A stretch of 30,847 nucleotides of DNA from a virus: positions 1-30,847 of IMG/VR virus record IMGVR_UViG_3300036978_000118; one strand, 5' to 3'. The translations under genes were made by a program, and so were the position numbers. Below are positions 14,845 to 24,476 of this stretch, piece by piece (the stretch's first letter is position 1; the number at the start of each line of letters is the position of its first letter). The notes under the pieces were generated by a model. It saw nothing but the letters and a program-made list of their open reading frames with translations. It was not told where the DNA came from and did not search any database.

Positions 14845-15580
14845 AATAAGTTATTCCACTCATAGTCTGGGAATTTCCAGTGTATCCAATATCAAAAATA
14901 TGAATAGATGGTGCTTCTGTTGTGTCACCATCGTATAGATTAACATTTGCATCTTCGATGAGAACTGTGCTTCCTTCTTTTATAGGTCCATAGACATATG
15001 ACTTCATAGTGAAGTCAAAAACACTATTTACAGACCTTCTAGTATCAAAATCTCCCTCATAATCTTCAACAATATTTAAGCTGTTTAATATTATAGGAAC
15101 ATCTACTGTTTTATTCAGAGAATTCATATTTAATGTAACAGTAAAATCTGGAGCAAAATATGGAAGAATCTGTTCAATAATCTGGAGATTGTCGTCTAAG
15201 TTTCTAGAGAATAGATATAACCCAAAATTTATATTATAAGGAACTTCAATGTAGCTACTCCTGACGGTTCCGTCAGTATTGCTAACTTTTTGATTCATTC
15301 GATTTAGTTTTCGTTGAGAATCATACAAAAAACTTGTAATCTCAAATCCCATTCTAGGAAGAGTCATTCTGATGTGTGTATTGTCGGTTATGCTACTTTC
15401 ATTTTTCAGTCTCTGAATGAACTTCTCTTTTGGGCTATATGTTAGAGGAACTCTGGATGTTTCCAAAGAAACTCCATCCTCATCTTTTCTTTGAATATAA
15501 ATTTGATTAAACAACGCACCGAAGGCCACTACAGACTTTCGTATAGATTCGTTGTAAAATGGTTCAAATTTAGTAAACAT
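14825..15580 (-). CDS. 15: Tail sheath stabiliser and completion protein gp15
   Basis: A 251-residue protein in the gp15 slot. Features shared with the family are the FYNESIRKSVVAFGALFNQI start, PLTYSPKEKFIQRL (about 46-59), a MTLPRMGFEI motif, YVEVPYN-like SYIEVPYNINFGLYLFSRN, and LQIIEQILPYFAPDFTVTLN. In T4, gp15 forms a hexameric ring that ends the finished tail and docks onto the gp13/gp14 neck. It starts with ATG after TAGGATATTA and lies 11 bases below gp14. T4 gp15 is 272 residues. Confidence 0.92.
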   Translation of the reverse strand: MFTKFEPFYNESIRKSVVAFGALFNQIYIQRKDEDGVSLETSRVPLTYSPKEKFIQRLKNESSITDNTHIRMTLPRMGFEITSFLYDSQRKLNRMNQKVSNTDGTVRSSYIEVPYNINFGLYLFSRNLDDNLQIIEQILPYFAPDFTVTLNMNSLNKTVDVPIILNSLNIVEDYEGDFDTRRSVNSVFDFTMKSYVYGPIKEGSTVLIEDANVNLYDGDTTEAPSIHIFDIGYTGNSQTMSGITYYDKPII

Positions 15581-15591
15581 TAATATCCTAA

Positions 15592-16518
15592 CTAGTAATT
15601 GCCAGATGAGAAAGGATCTGTCTCTGTGAAGTCAAACAAATCAGTATTATTTTTCTGAACATCAAAGTCTTTGTTATCCCCAGCAGATTCTTCTGTGTGT
15701 GGGTCTTTGGACGTATTGATCGTGGTTTCTTCTTCAGATATTGTGTAATATCCTACAGTACCTGCTTTATTTAGGATGGTTTGAGTTGCAGCCCCAAACA
15801 ACAGAGTTCCTGTTTCATCAGAGACATACAGATAATCTGTGGCTCCATTTGAGAAGTCAACAACTGTTGCTGTGTAGGAAGCGGCTGAGAAGGTTCCTCC
15901 TGTAACTCCACCAACCTGATAAACTATATCTCCACCAAGAAAGGTATTGTAGACCTTTGTAGAATTGCCAAGTGTGATCTTGGTCAAATACATTTTTCTC
16001 ATAGTCTCAACTTCATCTACCTCAGTAATACCAGTTTCCATTGTCTCGTTAGAGTATGTGAACAGCTCGCATGTGAGTGTATATGTTGTCAATGAACCAA
16101 GCTGGTAGAAAGGAAGCTCATCTTCCACAAAATTAATTTCAAACAAACTCTTGGATAGTGGAAAATAGATCAAATCGCCTTCTCTTGGCTTCTTGATATC
16201 AGGATTTCGATTATACACTTCTTGCTTAAATCTTGTTATAGAAACGCTAAGAGTTACTCTATCAGTAATATCAATTCCAAATTTGTTAATAACATCTCTC
16301 TGGCCAGCAAATTTAAACACATCTTGAACATACATCTCTATTACATGACCATAACTAAACTTTGATAATATGTCTTCACCAAACATCTTATCCAATTTTA
16401 CATATTCTCTTGGAATATAATAAACATCTCTACCAGTTGCTTTAATGGTTTCGATAGTAAGCTCGTCTAGGAGACTTTGTTCGTTTTTGAAATCACCAAA
16501 GAATGGGTTTATTGCCAT
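15592..16518 (-). CDS. 14: Neck protein gp14
   Basis: A 308-residue neck protein. The start MAINPFFGDFKNEQSLLDEL is the family signature. It continues with VYYIPREYVKLDKMFGEDIL, SKFSYGHVIEMYVQDVFKF, FGIDITDRVTLSVSITRF and REGDLIYFPLSKSLFEI. gp14 forms the lower ring of the neck that completes the head and binds the tail. A TTG at 16527 would add three residues; I chose ATG 16518 because it gives the standard N-terminus. The C-terminal third (from about 185) is less conserved and carries a beta-rich insertion compared with the 256 residues of T4. It starts 5 bases after the gp13 stop. Confidence 0.93.
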   Translation of the reverse strand: MAINPFFGDFKNEQSLLDELTIETIKATGRDVYYIPREYVKLDKMFGEDILSKFSYGHVIEMYVQDVFKFAGQRDVINKFGIDITDRVTLSVSITRFKQEVYNRNPDIKKPREGDLIYFPLSKSLFEINFVEDELPFYQLGSLTTYTLTCELFTYSNETMETGITEVDEVETMRKMYLTKITLGNSTKVYNTFLGGDIVYQVGGVTGGTFSAASYTATVVDFSNGATDYLYVSDETGTLLFGAATQTILNKAGTVGYYTISEEETTINTSKDPHTEESAGDNKDFDVQKNNTDLFDFTETDPFSSGNY

Positions 16519-16523
16519 AGTAA

Positions 16524-17327
16524 TCAACCAATATAGAAATCTACGGGGAGCTCATGGGTTTGTTGTAATTCGTTCTCTATCTGTGCCACTTCAGCAACGG
16601 CCTCAGAGTAGATCTGAGCCCCTTTAAGACTTATACCACCAGGAAGCTGTACTCCATCATACTTGGCCATATTGGCTCCCCACTGCCTCTTAATGAGAGC
16701 CGTGACGTACTTCTTAAGAATTCTATCATTGTATATTGCCGTGTGCTGTTCTGGATCAATTAATGCATACGTCTGTAATATTAAATAATCTCCAGGATTC
16801 AGACCGGTCAAATCACCATCAATATGAATTCTTCCTGTTGATTTACTGAATGATATTGCTTTTTCTGGTGAGAAAAAGTCTTCAATCAATTTCATGTACT
16901 GCTTGGTGGATGCATAGTTTGCAAGTCCCATTGAACCATTGCTGCCCATTGCAGTATTTACACCAAAGTAATCAACCAAGGCCAGCTGATATTTGATATC
17001 AAACATACTGGATCCTGAGAAAAATCCAAATTGAAACAGCTTGACAACCGTCAATATGTCATTTCCATCTGGTCCATCGCCACCAGGACCATTGGTTGGT
17101 CCTATATTAGCAACATCAATATATTTGTTGGCAATATCCTGTGCAGTCATAGGATATCGAAAGAAGGCCTTCTCTGCACCGTCAAAGTGGTATTCAGCAA
17201 AGAACTGAAGGGCCTCATCAAGACGGTCCTCAGTTTGCTCTCTGTCAATGTTGATGGTAATAACAGGAGACCCGAGAGTCCGTAGAGCATAATCTATTAA
17301 TGAATCTCTTGAATTTGGTGCGGCCAT
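16524..17327 (-). CDS. 13: Neck protein gp13
   Basis: A 267-residue neck protein. It starts MAAPNSRDSLIDYALRTLG and then has a DEALQFFAEYHFDGAEKAFF segment (about 32-51), FSGSSMFDIKYQLALVDYF, ISFSKSTGRIHIDGDL and NDRILKKYVTALIKRQWGAN, the usual gp13 blocks. gp13 binds the portal after packaging and, with gp14, seals the head. A Gly/Pro-rich loop at about 77-90 is an insertion relative to T4. The ribosome site is AAAGGAG, immediately below an exact TATAAATA. This is probably the first gene of the neck/packaging late unit (gp13-gp14-gp15-gp16-gp17). Confidence 0.93.
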   Translation of the reverse strand: MAAPNSRDSLIDYALRTLGSPVITINIDREQTEDRLDEALQFFAEYHFDGAEKAFFRYPMTAQDIANKYIDVANIGPTNGPGGDGPDGNDILTVVKLFQFGFFSGSSMFDIKYQLALVDYFGVNTAMGSNGSMGLANYASTKQYMKLIEDFFSPEKAISFSKSTGRIHIDGDLTGLNPGDYLILQTYALIDPEQHTAIYNDRILKKYVTALIKRQWGANMAKYDGVQLPGGISLKGAQIYSEAVAEVAQIENELQQTHELPVDFYIG

Positions 17328-17341
17328 AAAAACTCCTTTAT

Positions 17342-17349
17342 TATTTATA
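17342..17349 (-). promoter_or_regulatory. Late promoter (exact TATAAATA) for gp13-gp17
   Basis: An exact late box in the 30-base gap upstream of gp13. The predicted start near 17336 makes a leader of about 9 bases that begins with the GGAG ribosome site itself. Confidence 0.85.
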
Positions 17350-17357
17350 AAGAATTT

Positions 17358-17951
17358 TTATTGCTTATCAGGAGTCTTTGGTTGTATTGTGTGAGTAGTC
17401 ACCGAAATCTTATCCATATCAGTGTAAGATATGACATTCTCGATGTACCACCGTCTGGTGACTGGGTCTACACCCTCTTCTTCTGGGGATTGCTTATAAT
17501 TAGTAAATCCCGGCATGGAAAGAGGGCACTGAAGCTTTGGGTAATCCAATTTGGAGTACTTTTCTCCCTCAGAGACCAGCCAAGTACCTTCCTTATCTCC
17601 ACACCCACAACCACCACAGAAGTGCTTCCCAGGAGTCGTAGACTCCTTCAGGTGCTCACATGGGGGCATAACGCCACCACTATCCATATTACCAAAGCAA
17701 GAAAGCACTCTCAATTGCTTGATAGGCTTATTTACTTTATTGTCTTGGATTCCCCTTGATGATATTGCTGTTGCGAAACTTTGGAGCATTGACATCTTTT
17801 TTTTTACCAGACTTTGCTCTGGGATGTCAGTCTTTCTAAACTCTGGTGGCGCAGTATTTTTAATCAACTCTGCATTATTTGTAGTGGCAGGAGTTTGCGC
17901 TGGTGTCTCGGGACTTTGATTTTTCTTATTTTTACCGCAATTGCAACCCAT
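17358..17951 (-). CDS. Cys-rich protein of unknown function before gp13
   Basis: I recognise no named family. The protein is 197 residues. It begins MGCNCGKNKK, with Cys3 and Cys5, followed by a Pro/Thr/Asn-rich, probably disordered stretch (10-45). The second half has Cys85, Cys98, the cluster HFCGGCGCGDKEGTW (Cys112, 115, 117) and Cys142 in LQCPLSMPGF. The CxxCxCGD cluster with flanking Cys looks like a metal site (zinc or iron-sulfur), but this is inference. An aromatic DPVTRRWYIENVISY segment follows. The start ATG has AAGGAA upstream, and the gene follows the 507-residue gene by 10 bases, so it belongs to the fibre transcription unit. It may assist the neighbouring Cys-rich appendage proteins or the neck. 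Confidence 0.75.
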   Translation of the reverse strand: MGCNCGKNKKNQSPETPAQTPATTNNAELIKNTAPPEFRKTDIPEQSLVKKKMSMLQSFATAISSRGIQDNKVNKPIKQLRVLSCFGNMDSGGVMPPCEHLKESTTPGKHFCGGCGCGDKEGTWLVSEGEKYSKLDYPKLQCPLSMPGFTNYKQSPEEEGVDPVTRRWYIENVISYTDMDKISVTTHTIQPKTPDKQ

Positions 17952-17961
17952 AATATATTCC

Positions 17962-19485
17962 TTATGTTAAAATTATTCTCCTAAACAACATGAAGTTCAC
18001 TGTTCTATTTAGGTTAAAAGTAGTATTTTTTCCAAAGTTTTCTCCAGTTAATAATGACTGGCCGTACAATAGATTCATAGAATCGAAGGTATTTTCCCCA
18101 TTCGGGAATGATTTGAGGTACTTATCTGTCAAAAATGTGGTTGAACAGAAAACATTATTTAGATCAATAACATCAGACAGAGTAGAATTTGTTCTATGTT
18201 GCTCGGCCAAGAACATCATCTCAAGTATAGATGGAACATAATAGTCGATAAATCCATTTCTGAGCTTACCTGTAATTGTGTTTAATGTTCTTGTCTGTAG
18301 TTTAGTTGTTGTGGATAAGTCTCCATAACAATTTAAATATCCATCATAGTATGATGTCGTGAAAGATGATATCGTGTCTGTAGTATAGGCCAGAGGGGAC
18401 TTTAAGTATGTTTTATTAACTATAATTGCCCATGACTTATAAGCAGATTCATCTGATGTAGTTACAAATGTAGACGATGGAGACGAGAAATTTAATGCAC
18501 CATATACTCTAGAGAATGAGGTGGCATTCGTCTTCTTTGGTGAAAAGTTACCAATATAGATTCCACCCTGAAACTCATCACCTACAGAAAGCCCTAGAGC
18601 ATTAAATTCTGCTTGTGAGTATGATGTAGAATTTAGATATCCAGAAGTTTTAGTTGGATTTTTTGGAGCATATTCGTGATCACAGTATGCAACATCAGCA
18701 TCAACTGTTATTGGATCTACCCAATATCCAGTACATAAATAGCTTGGCTTTATATTGCAACTATACTCTAATGTGTCAGTGTCTAGAGTATAGCATGGCC
18801 CCAAAGAATCTTCGGCAAAGGCATCTGATGATGATATCATTCTTGATGTTAGACCAGAGCTGGAGCATGATGCTATTGGAGCACCTTCTACTATTTCCTT
18901 TGAACAGGCCATATTTACATTGAATGTGGTATCATAAAATGTATCTTCTCCACTGGTGTCTATAATTGCTAAGTTGGCACACTCTCTTGGTGAACATACA
19001 TGCTGACATGTAACTCCAATAGCAGATCCATTCTGTATGGTCAATGAACAACATGCATTTGGTATACGAACGTCTATTGTTGTTTCTGCACTATTAATAG
19101 TAACTGATTTTTGACATAATGTAACAGAATCATTTATTGTATTCCACTGACCACCAATTCTAGTGCATTCACATTCAGTTATATTCGGTTGAATTCCAAA
19201 AGAATTACTTCGGAAAAATGTGTTAGATGTAGAGTATGGTAAGGCATTAATGGCTGCTACCTTCTGTTCTGTGCTTAGATATGCACATGCACAGCAATAT
19301 CCTTTTATTGCAGATGTTGGGCATGGGGCATCAAGATCTGTTAGGAAAATACCAGAACGAGAGAAACATTCGTGGAATGTTATATTCTCACTTGTTCCAT
19401 CTGAGAAACAACACTTACCAACCTGCTTTATGTCGGTTCCATAATCAAATGTACTTTTAATTCTTGATCTGAATTGTAATGTCAT
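17962..19485 (-). CDS. Cys-rich structural protein with degenerate DUF1566-like C-terminus
   Basis: 507 residues. The N-terminal half (about 23-230) has Cys-rich modules: GKCCFSDGTSENITFHEC, GYCCACAYLSTE, CECTRIGGQW and NACCSLTI. From about 290 there is a module like the fibre proteins upstream: LSVGDEFQGGIYIGNFSP, then WAIIVNK and GFIDYYVPSILEMMFLAEQ. This corresponds to the GG-[IV] start and DWY-[IV]-PS-x-x-E-L core of DUF1566, but the later WSS and RPVR motifs are missing. There is no collagen-like stretch. It starts as ATGA overlapping the stop of the 1659-residue gene. It is probably a virion appendage subunit working with its neighbours; the exact role is unknown. Confidence 0.75.
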   Translation of the reverse strand: MTLQFRSRIKSTFDYGTDIKQVGKCCFSDGTSENITFHECFSRSGIFLTDLDAPCPTSAIKGYCCACAYLSTEQKVAAINALPYSTSNTFFRSNSFGIQPNITECECTRIGGQWNTINDSVTLCQKSVTINSAETTIDVRIPNACCSLTIQNGSAIGVTCQHVCSPRECANLAIIDTSGEDTFYDTTFNVNMACSKEIVEGAPIASCSSSGLTSRMISSSDAFAEDSLGPCYTLDTDTLEYSCNIKPSYLCTGYWVDPITVDADVAYCDHEYAPKNPTKTSGYLNSTSYSQAEFNALGLSVGDEFQGGIYIGNFSPKKTNATSFSRVYGALNFSSPSSTFVTTSDESAYKSWAIIVNKTYLKSPLAYTTDTISSFTTSYYDGYLNCYGDLSTTTKLQTRTLNTITGKLRNGFIDYYVPSILEMMFLAEQHRTNSTLSDVIDLNNVFCSTTFLTDKYLKSFPNGENTFDSMNLLYGQSLLTGENFGKNTTFNLNRTVNFMLFRRIILT

Positions 19486-22400
19486 GATGGGCTACAATCT
19501 TCGTACAGGGTAGAATCAATAACTGAACAGTCTAGAGAAATACAAACAAATGTTCCATCACCAACAGGAATACTCTTATTTTTGAATGTTGAATCGAAAG
19601 AGCCTTCTGGACAACCTCCGGGGCATTCCGGAATAGGATATATTGACAATAAATCACTAACTCCAAAACCAACACAACTTCTATTTTGAGGTCCGGCTGT
19701 GAATATGTTATTATATGCTGTAATCAAATCATTATCAATACTTGTTGATCCATAATTACATGATTTATCAGAAAAAATACATCTGTGTAACATACAATTT
19801 GTAAATCTTCCAAAGAATATATTGGCTGATCCTCCTGGAGTAGTTGAAACCGGGTCATCACAACCACCATAACGAAGTCCACTTGCATTCCAATGATTTA
19901 TTCCATCATAATATCCTGAAAGTGTAATAGCACCATCATCATCACGTATAGTAACTCGCTTCATTCGTATAATAAAATTATTTTTAACAGAATCATATAT
20001 TGCTATAACTCCTCTTAAGCGAAATTCTTCAAGTATAGGTTCTATTAGTGCACCAGGAGAAAAGTCACTACACCTATCACATCCACCTGCAACGGTGGAG
20101 CAAGGATTAGTAGAAGTTGGACATGGAGCAGCGGCGACAAATGATTCTCCCTTACATGAGCACCCAAAAGGCGGTTTCTCTCCGACTTGTCCAAAATCTT
20201 CTACCGAAACAAATGGGTATGCTCTATATGCACAGTTTTCTTGCCAAGAAATACTTTCTTCCCCTTGAACACATCCACCACACGAACATTTTTCTTGTGA
20301 TCCTAATCCATTACCAAAATTAGTATTAATAATTTTATCACCACAATAATTGTTGTCAAAATACATACCATGACATGCGGCCAGATATGGTATTACACAA
20401 TAAAAATTGGATACATAATTTGGAGCCTCTAGAGAACACACACAAGGTGAGATATTTGGTAGACCTTGAGTTGGATCACATCTATCAGGTGCACCAAATC
20501 TCAAAATATATGAATTACTCAAAGTTCCAGAATTAATATCTAATTCTGTACCAAGATATGATTCAGATAATTTCACCAAAGATTTATCAGTATTTGTGGA
20601 CGTTCCCAACAGGTCAGCACTACTATAGGTTATACCAATCATAGTAGGTTCGTGTGCGTTAGTAAAAATAACCATACGCAATTTATTGATATGATTTACA
20701 AATCTATGGTAAAATTCATTAGGTTCTGTAATATTTGAAGGAATAAGTAACTGCTCGGTTGGGTTCTTTTGTTCTGCATCTATTAACTCCTGCGTCACCA
20801 TATATTGTTTATAATTTTTTAGTTTAACACAAAAATTATATTTGGTATTTCCGTTGGAAGATAACTCTGAGGTTATTGTTGTGATTGCTGGGTTTTCACT
20901 TCCTCTTGGATCCGCAAATACACCATTTACTTGTTTTTCTGTAAATTGCAACTCATTATAAGCAAATAAACCAACACCTGCATTACTATAGATTATCTCA
21001 GTTCCACCATTAGTTAATGTTGGTGATTCCAAAATAATTGCTGCTTTTCTCGTCTTTCTTAAAGGAGATGAAATAATACCATTTAATGTGTCTGTCCATC
21101 CAGGTTCAACAGAATTATTTCTCCACACATAATCACCAGCATAATCCATTGTTAATGGATGCCCAATTCCAGTAGACGAATCTATATTATTACCTACCCA
21201 TCCATTAGAAAAATTATTTAGGATGGCATTTTTTGCATAAAAACCAATACTTTCATTTCCTGTAATAGTGTGGGTTACTGATCCAGTAGTTCTGATACTA
21301 ACACCTAAGTCAGAATAACCAGTAAACTTATATGTGTTATATGTATCTACACCATATGTAAATGTATGATTTAATTGGTTATCTGTAATATCAGTTGGTA
21401 TTGTTTTTGTAAACAGTAAATATGGTGATTTTACGACTGCGGATGATGTGTTATTATAAGTCAACCCTTCTGATATCGCTGGGGCATCAATAGCCTGATA
21501 TAATATTTTATTATAATTTGTTGAATATGTCATTGAGGACGGTACGGTGTTTGTTGTAACTTTTCTATACCGTAATCCAATATCATCTGAATGATAATAT
21601 CGTGCTGAGTTCTCTGGAGAAAATGAACCTGGATACTCATAATATGCTGGGTATACGTTTCCAGTATTTGAATTATCCGCATCAATATTTAATATTTTAT
21701 TTAGTTTAGCAGAAGAACCACTCAACAAGGAAATTGAATTTCCATTATTATGAGATACTACAGAACCACCATCATATATTCCTTTTCCTCTAGAATTTAT
21801 TCCATATAACGGACAATTCAACTCTTTACGTAAATCATCAGTTTTAAACTGTATGTTGGTGTCTGTGTTTGTTATATGATAAAAAGCGTCTTGCCCATTA
21901 TTTTTAATATAAGTATTCAAATATCCATACGGAAGATAATTATAGTCTCCATCATAATCTGGATATAGAACACTAATAGTATTCCAATAACTAATCTCAG
22001 CTGTACTAAGTTCATTTGCTTCGTCACTTGTTGTTGAAGTCACAGGAAAATCTGTTCCAGAATCCACATCTCTATATGTTAGATTAAACTCTGCCATATA
22101 ATTTCTAGCAAAATTCTTAGGATACCATGTTCTTAAAAGATATAATTTAAATGAATGCTTTTGAGTTGTATGTTCAGTCATTCCTGAAGTATCAATAGAA
22201 AAACAAAATTGTAAATCATTACCATCAGCACTTGTATGAAATCCTGGACCAGTTACATCAATGTAATAATCCATAGAATTTAAGGATACGTGTGTGTTTA
22301 GTATGTTACCAGCCGTATTATCATATAGATCTGTCGAAGTTGAGTATGCACTTGTTGTATTTTTTCTAGATATAGTCGATGGTTCTGTATCGGTAGACAC

Positions 22401-24461
22401 ATCAACACATTGAGTGGTTGGTTCTTCAGTTCTAATACTCTCACAGTCCCCTGTAGAGATACAATTACATGGATCATCAATACAAACAGCAGAAGTTGCG
22501 GTAGGAGTATATCCTTGGGGACACGTAGAAATATCATCTATTTGTATACATGGTGTGATAGGATCTGCACAATTACAGCATATCCCAGGAATAGGAGTAG
22601 GGCAATCAGGACAAGGTCCACCCTTATCTGGGCATGATGTACATGGATCACATTGCGAAGACGAACACAGGACTCCTTGAGTCCATACGCCATTAAAATT
22701 ATCACATACTGTATTCGATGTATTATAACAGGCAGTTTGTTCTGAATCGACATCATAATAACAACATGTACCTTGTTCACCAACGCAGTTTAATATAGCA
22801 GGTGGAAGTGAAGTACAGTCTGAAAAACTTTCCGAAGGACAGCTACTAGTAGAGGTTAAATTTTCATTGGCAGTCCATATATTAGTTGTACACTCACCCT
22901 GTAATGTTATACTACATTCAATTGCTTCACCATTACACTTACAACAAGTACCATATAATGGTGGGCCAGGTGTTCCTATACACGCACAGTTAACACTTTC
23001 ACATATCTCTCCAGCACCCATGAATACTCCAACAGAAGCATTACATTCGGTTAGTGTCTTTTGAGTACATGCTGCATCTTTGCAACATGCTCCAACCTTA
23101 ATATTTTGCACACAGCAATCTACATCAGAGCATGGACCAGCAAATGCCAACCCACCCAAAATTTCTTCACATTCTATCTTGGTAAATTCATCACCAAGAC
23201 ATTCGCCATTCTTACAGCACGATACCTTTGTTCCAAGACATTCATCAAAGCACAGACGTTGTAAGTTTGTTCCATTGGGATTTGCTCCGAATGATCCACA
23301 GGTAACACCAAACAAGAAATTACCACCAAAAGCAATACATTCAGCATAATTTGTATTTTCAATACATTGCCCATTTGAGCAACAGACACCTAATGTTGAA
23401 CCACATGCGGAATTGCATGATTGTAGTGGGCTAAATGTTCCTGATAAGACATCACACTGATTCTTTGAGGAATAGTCTAAACAATTCTGACCACTAGGTC
23501 CAGAATAACAACACGATCCAAACAAACCTCTGAGTTCACATGTTTCTTTTGTTGTATCAACACCTCTGGCAGCGACAACTGCATACCATGAGGCTCCTTG
23601 GTCGAATGATGTTATATTCAACACAGACTTACCACATGTCAGATAATTTTCACCATCCTCAAAGTATGTGTTAGCAGGGAAATTCCATATATCATCACTC
23701 TCCGTTATAAGAGTAAACGATACAATTTCACTTGGCTTAAATGTTCCATTGAATGCTGAAATTCCGTTAGGTGTTCTGATATAGAACGAACCAGCATCAT
23801 CAAGATTCAATACAACAGGTTGTGCTGAATCTGTTTTATGTGTCGGAGCAACATATTTTACCTTTGCTCTTGGAAGTATCTTAGAAAAACTAGGAGGAGA
23901 ACTAGATCTCTCAAAATTCAACACACCATCGTAAAATGTACCAGAGGTAATTCCTATGGTGGTGCTAGAAATCTGATTACTTGTTTTGAGGTATATTAAT
24001 GTATTATCAGTCAGTGACGCAGAGTCTGCGGCTCCACTTGCTGGGGTGTATATTGAATTGATATAAATTGCTTCAGAATCTTCTGTTATGACCAAAGACC
24101 CAGAAGCCGAGAGTCCCTTCATGACAAAGGAGCTAGTTCCATTTCCAGACTGCAGAAATGAGAAGGTGGTTACATCTGTATTTTCAGCTAAACGATCAAC
24201 AACATCAACGGTTGTGTGTTCTATTGCCGTAAGTCCACCAAATGCACCTAGAACAGTTAATTCTACTCCATCAGAAAGAAGAACCGTGGCCCCTGCTCCA
24301 TAAAATGAAATATCTGATATGTGTGGTGCAAGAGGACCTGTTGCTCCTGTTGCCCCGAAAGTTGATCCAGTTGGTCCTGTTGGGCCAGTAGGTCCCATTG
24401 AACCAGTAGGTCCCACTGGGCCAGATGATAATGTGGTAAATCCAATTGCGCTGCTAGACAT
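19482..24461 (-). CDS. Giant Cys-rich tail-fibre-like protein with collagen-like repeat
   Basis: 1659 residues, the largest gene here. A short collagen-like Gly-Pro-Thr stretch lies at about 14-43. A beta-rich region with no Cys until about 275 follows. From about 315 to 700 there are seven disulfide-type modules, roughly GxCC-x(n)-C-x(n)-C-x5-G-x-[FW]-x(n)-C-x3-C (GSCCYSG, GVCCSNG, VSCCKNG, GACCKDA, GTCCKCN, GTCCYYD, GICCNCA). The rest is a long Ser/Thr/Asn/Tyr-rich beta region and a last Cys-rich part (from about 1370) with CSCKGE, CSTVAGGCDRC and a C-terminal CPEGS segment. There is no signal peptide or membrane helix, as expected for a virion protein. The position upstream of gp13 equals the T4 gp10-12/wac block, so a fibre, whisker or adhesin is likely. 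No catalytic motif was seen. Confidence 0.8.
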   Translation of the reverse strand: MSSSAIGFTTLSSGPVGPTGSMGPTGPTGPTGSTFGATGATGPLAPHISDISFYGAGATVLLSDGVELTVLGAFGGLTAIEHTTVDVVDRLAENTDVTTFSFLQSGNGTSSFVMKGLSASGSLVITEDSEAIYINSIYTPASGAADSASLTDNTLIYLKTSNQISSTTIGITSGTFYDGVLNFERSSSPPSFSKILPRAKVKYVAPTHKTDSAQPVVLNLDDAGSFYIRTPNGISAFNGTFKPSEIVSFTLITESDDIWNFPANTYFEDGENYLTCGKSVLNITSFDQGASWYAVVAARGVDTTKETCELRGLFGSCCYSGPSGQNCLDYSSKNQCDVLSGTFSPLQSCNSACGSTLGVCCSNGQCIENTNYAECIAFGGNFLFGVTCGSFGANPNGTNLQRLCFDECLGTKVSCCKNGECLGDEFTKIECEEILGGLAFAGPCSDVDCCVQNIKVGACCKDAACTQKTLTECNASVGVFMGAGEICESVNCACIGTPGPPLYGTCCKCNGEAIECSITLQGECTTNIWTANENLTSTSSCPSESFSDCTSLPPAILNCVGEQGTCCYYDVDSEQTACYNTSNTVCDNFNGVWTQGVLCSSSQCDPCTSCPDKGGPCPDCPTPIPGICCNCADPITPCIQIDDISTCPQGYTPTATSAVCIDDPCNCISTGDCESIRTEEPTTQCVDVSTDTEPSTISRKNTTSAYSTSTDLYDNTAGNILNTHVSLNSMDYYIDVTGPGFHTSADGNDLQFCFSIDTSGMTEHTTQKHSFKLYLLRTWYPKNFARNYMAEFNLTYRDVDSGTDFPVTSTTSDEANELSTAEISYWNTISVLYPDYDGDYNYLPYGYLNTYIKNNGQDAFYHITNTDTNIQFKTDDLRKELNCPLYGINSRGKGIYDGGSVVSHNNGNSISLLSGSSAKLNKILNIDADNSNTGNVYPAYYEYPGSFSPENSARYYHSDDIGLRYRKVTTNTVPSSMTYSTNYNKILYQAIDAPAISEGLTYNNTSSAVVKSPYLLFTKTIPTDITDNQLNHTFTYGVDTYNTYKFTGYSDLGVSIRTTGSVTHTITGNESIGFYAKNAILNNFSNGWVGNNIDSSTGIGHPLTMDYAGDYVWRNNSVEPGWTDTLNGIISSPLRKTRKAAIILESPTLTNGGTEIIYSNAGVGLFAYNELQFTEKQVNGVFADPRGSENPAITTITSELSSNGNTKYNFCVKLKNYKQYMVTQELIDAEQKNPTEQLLIPSNITEPNEFYHRFVNHINKLRMVIFTNAHEPTMIGITYSSADLLGTSTNTDKSLVKLSESYLGTELDINSGTLSNSYILRFGAPDRCDPTQGLPNISPCVCSLEAPNYVSNFYCVIPYLAACHGMYFDNNYCGDKIINTNFGNGLGSQEKCSCGGCVQGEESISWQENCAYRAYPFVSVEDFGQVGEKPPFGCSCKGESFVAAAPCPTSTNPCSTVAGGCDRCSDFSPGALIEPILEEFRLRGVIAIYDSVKNNFIIRMKRVTIRDDDGAITLSGYYDGINHWNASGLRYGGCDDPVSTTPGGSANIFFGRFTNCMLHRCIFSDKSCNYGSTSIDNDLITAYNNIFTAGPQNRSCVGFGVSDLLSIYPIPECPGGCPEGSFDSTFKNKSIPVGDGTFVCISLDCSVIDSTLYEDCSPS

Positions 24462-24466
24462 AATAT

Positions 24467-24474
24467 TATTTATC
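24467..24474 (-). promoter_or_regulatory. Possible late promoter (GATAAATA) for the 1659-residue gene
   Basis: One mismatch to TATAAATA. GATAAATA-ATATT-ATG puts +1 on the start codon at 24461, the same geometry as gp3. A GATAAATA also occurs inside a gene at 26746-26753, so this one is tentative. Confidence 0.4.
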
Positions 24475-24476
24475 TC

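Noticed and set aside
22298-22783. Extra minus-strand frames inside the 1659-residue gene
   Set aside because: They are alternative-frame readings of the Cys-rich modules with no independent start signals.
22500-23520. Hevein-like chitin-binding domains suggested by CCSNGQC-type motifs
   Set aside because: The Cys spacing and the conserved aromatic residues of hevein are not matched; only the CCS-x-G-x-C fragment is similar.
24320-24430. Short tandem DNA repeats resembling a CRISPR-like array
   Set aside because: The repeats follow the Gly-Pro-Thr codon pattern of a collagen-like protein segment; there are no spacers or constant repeat units.
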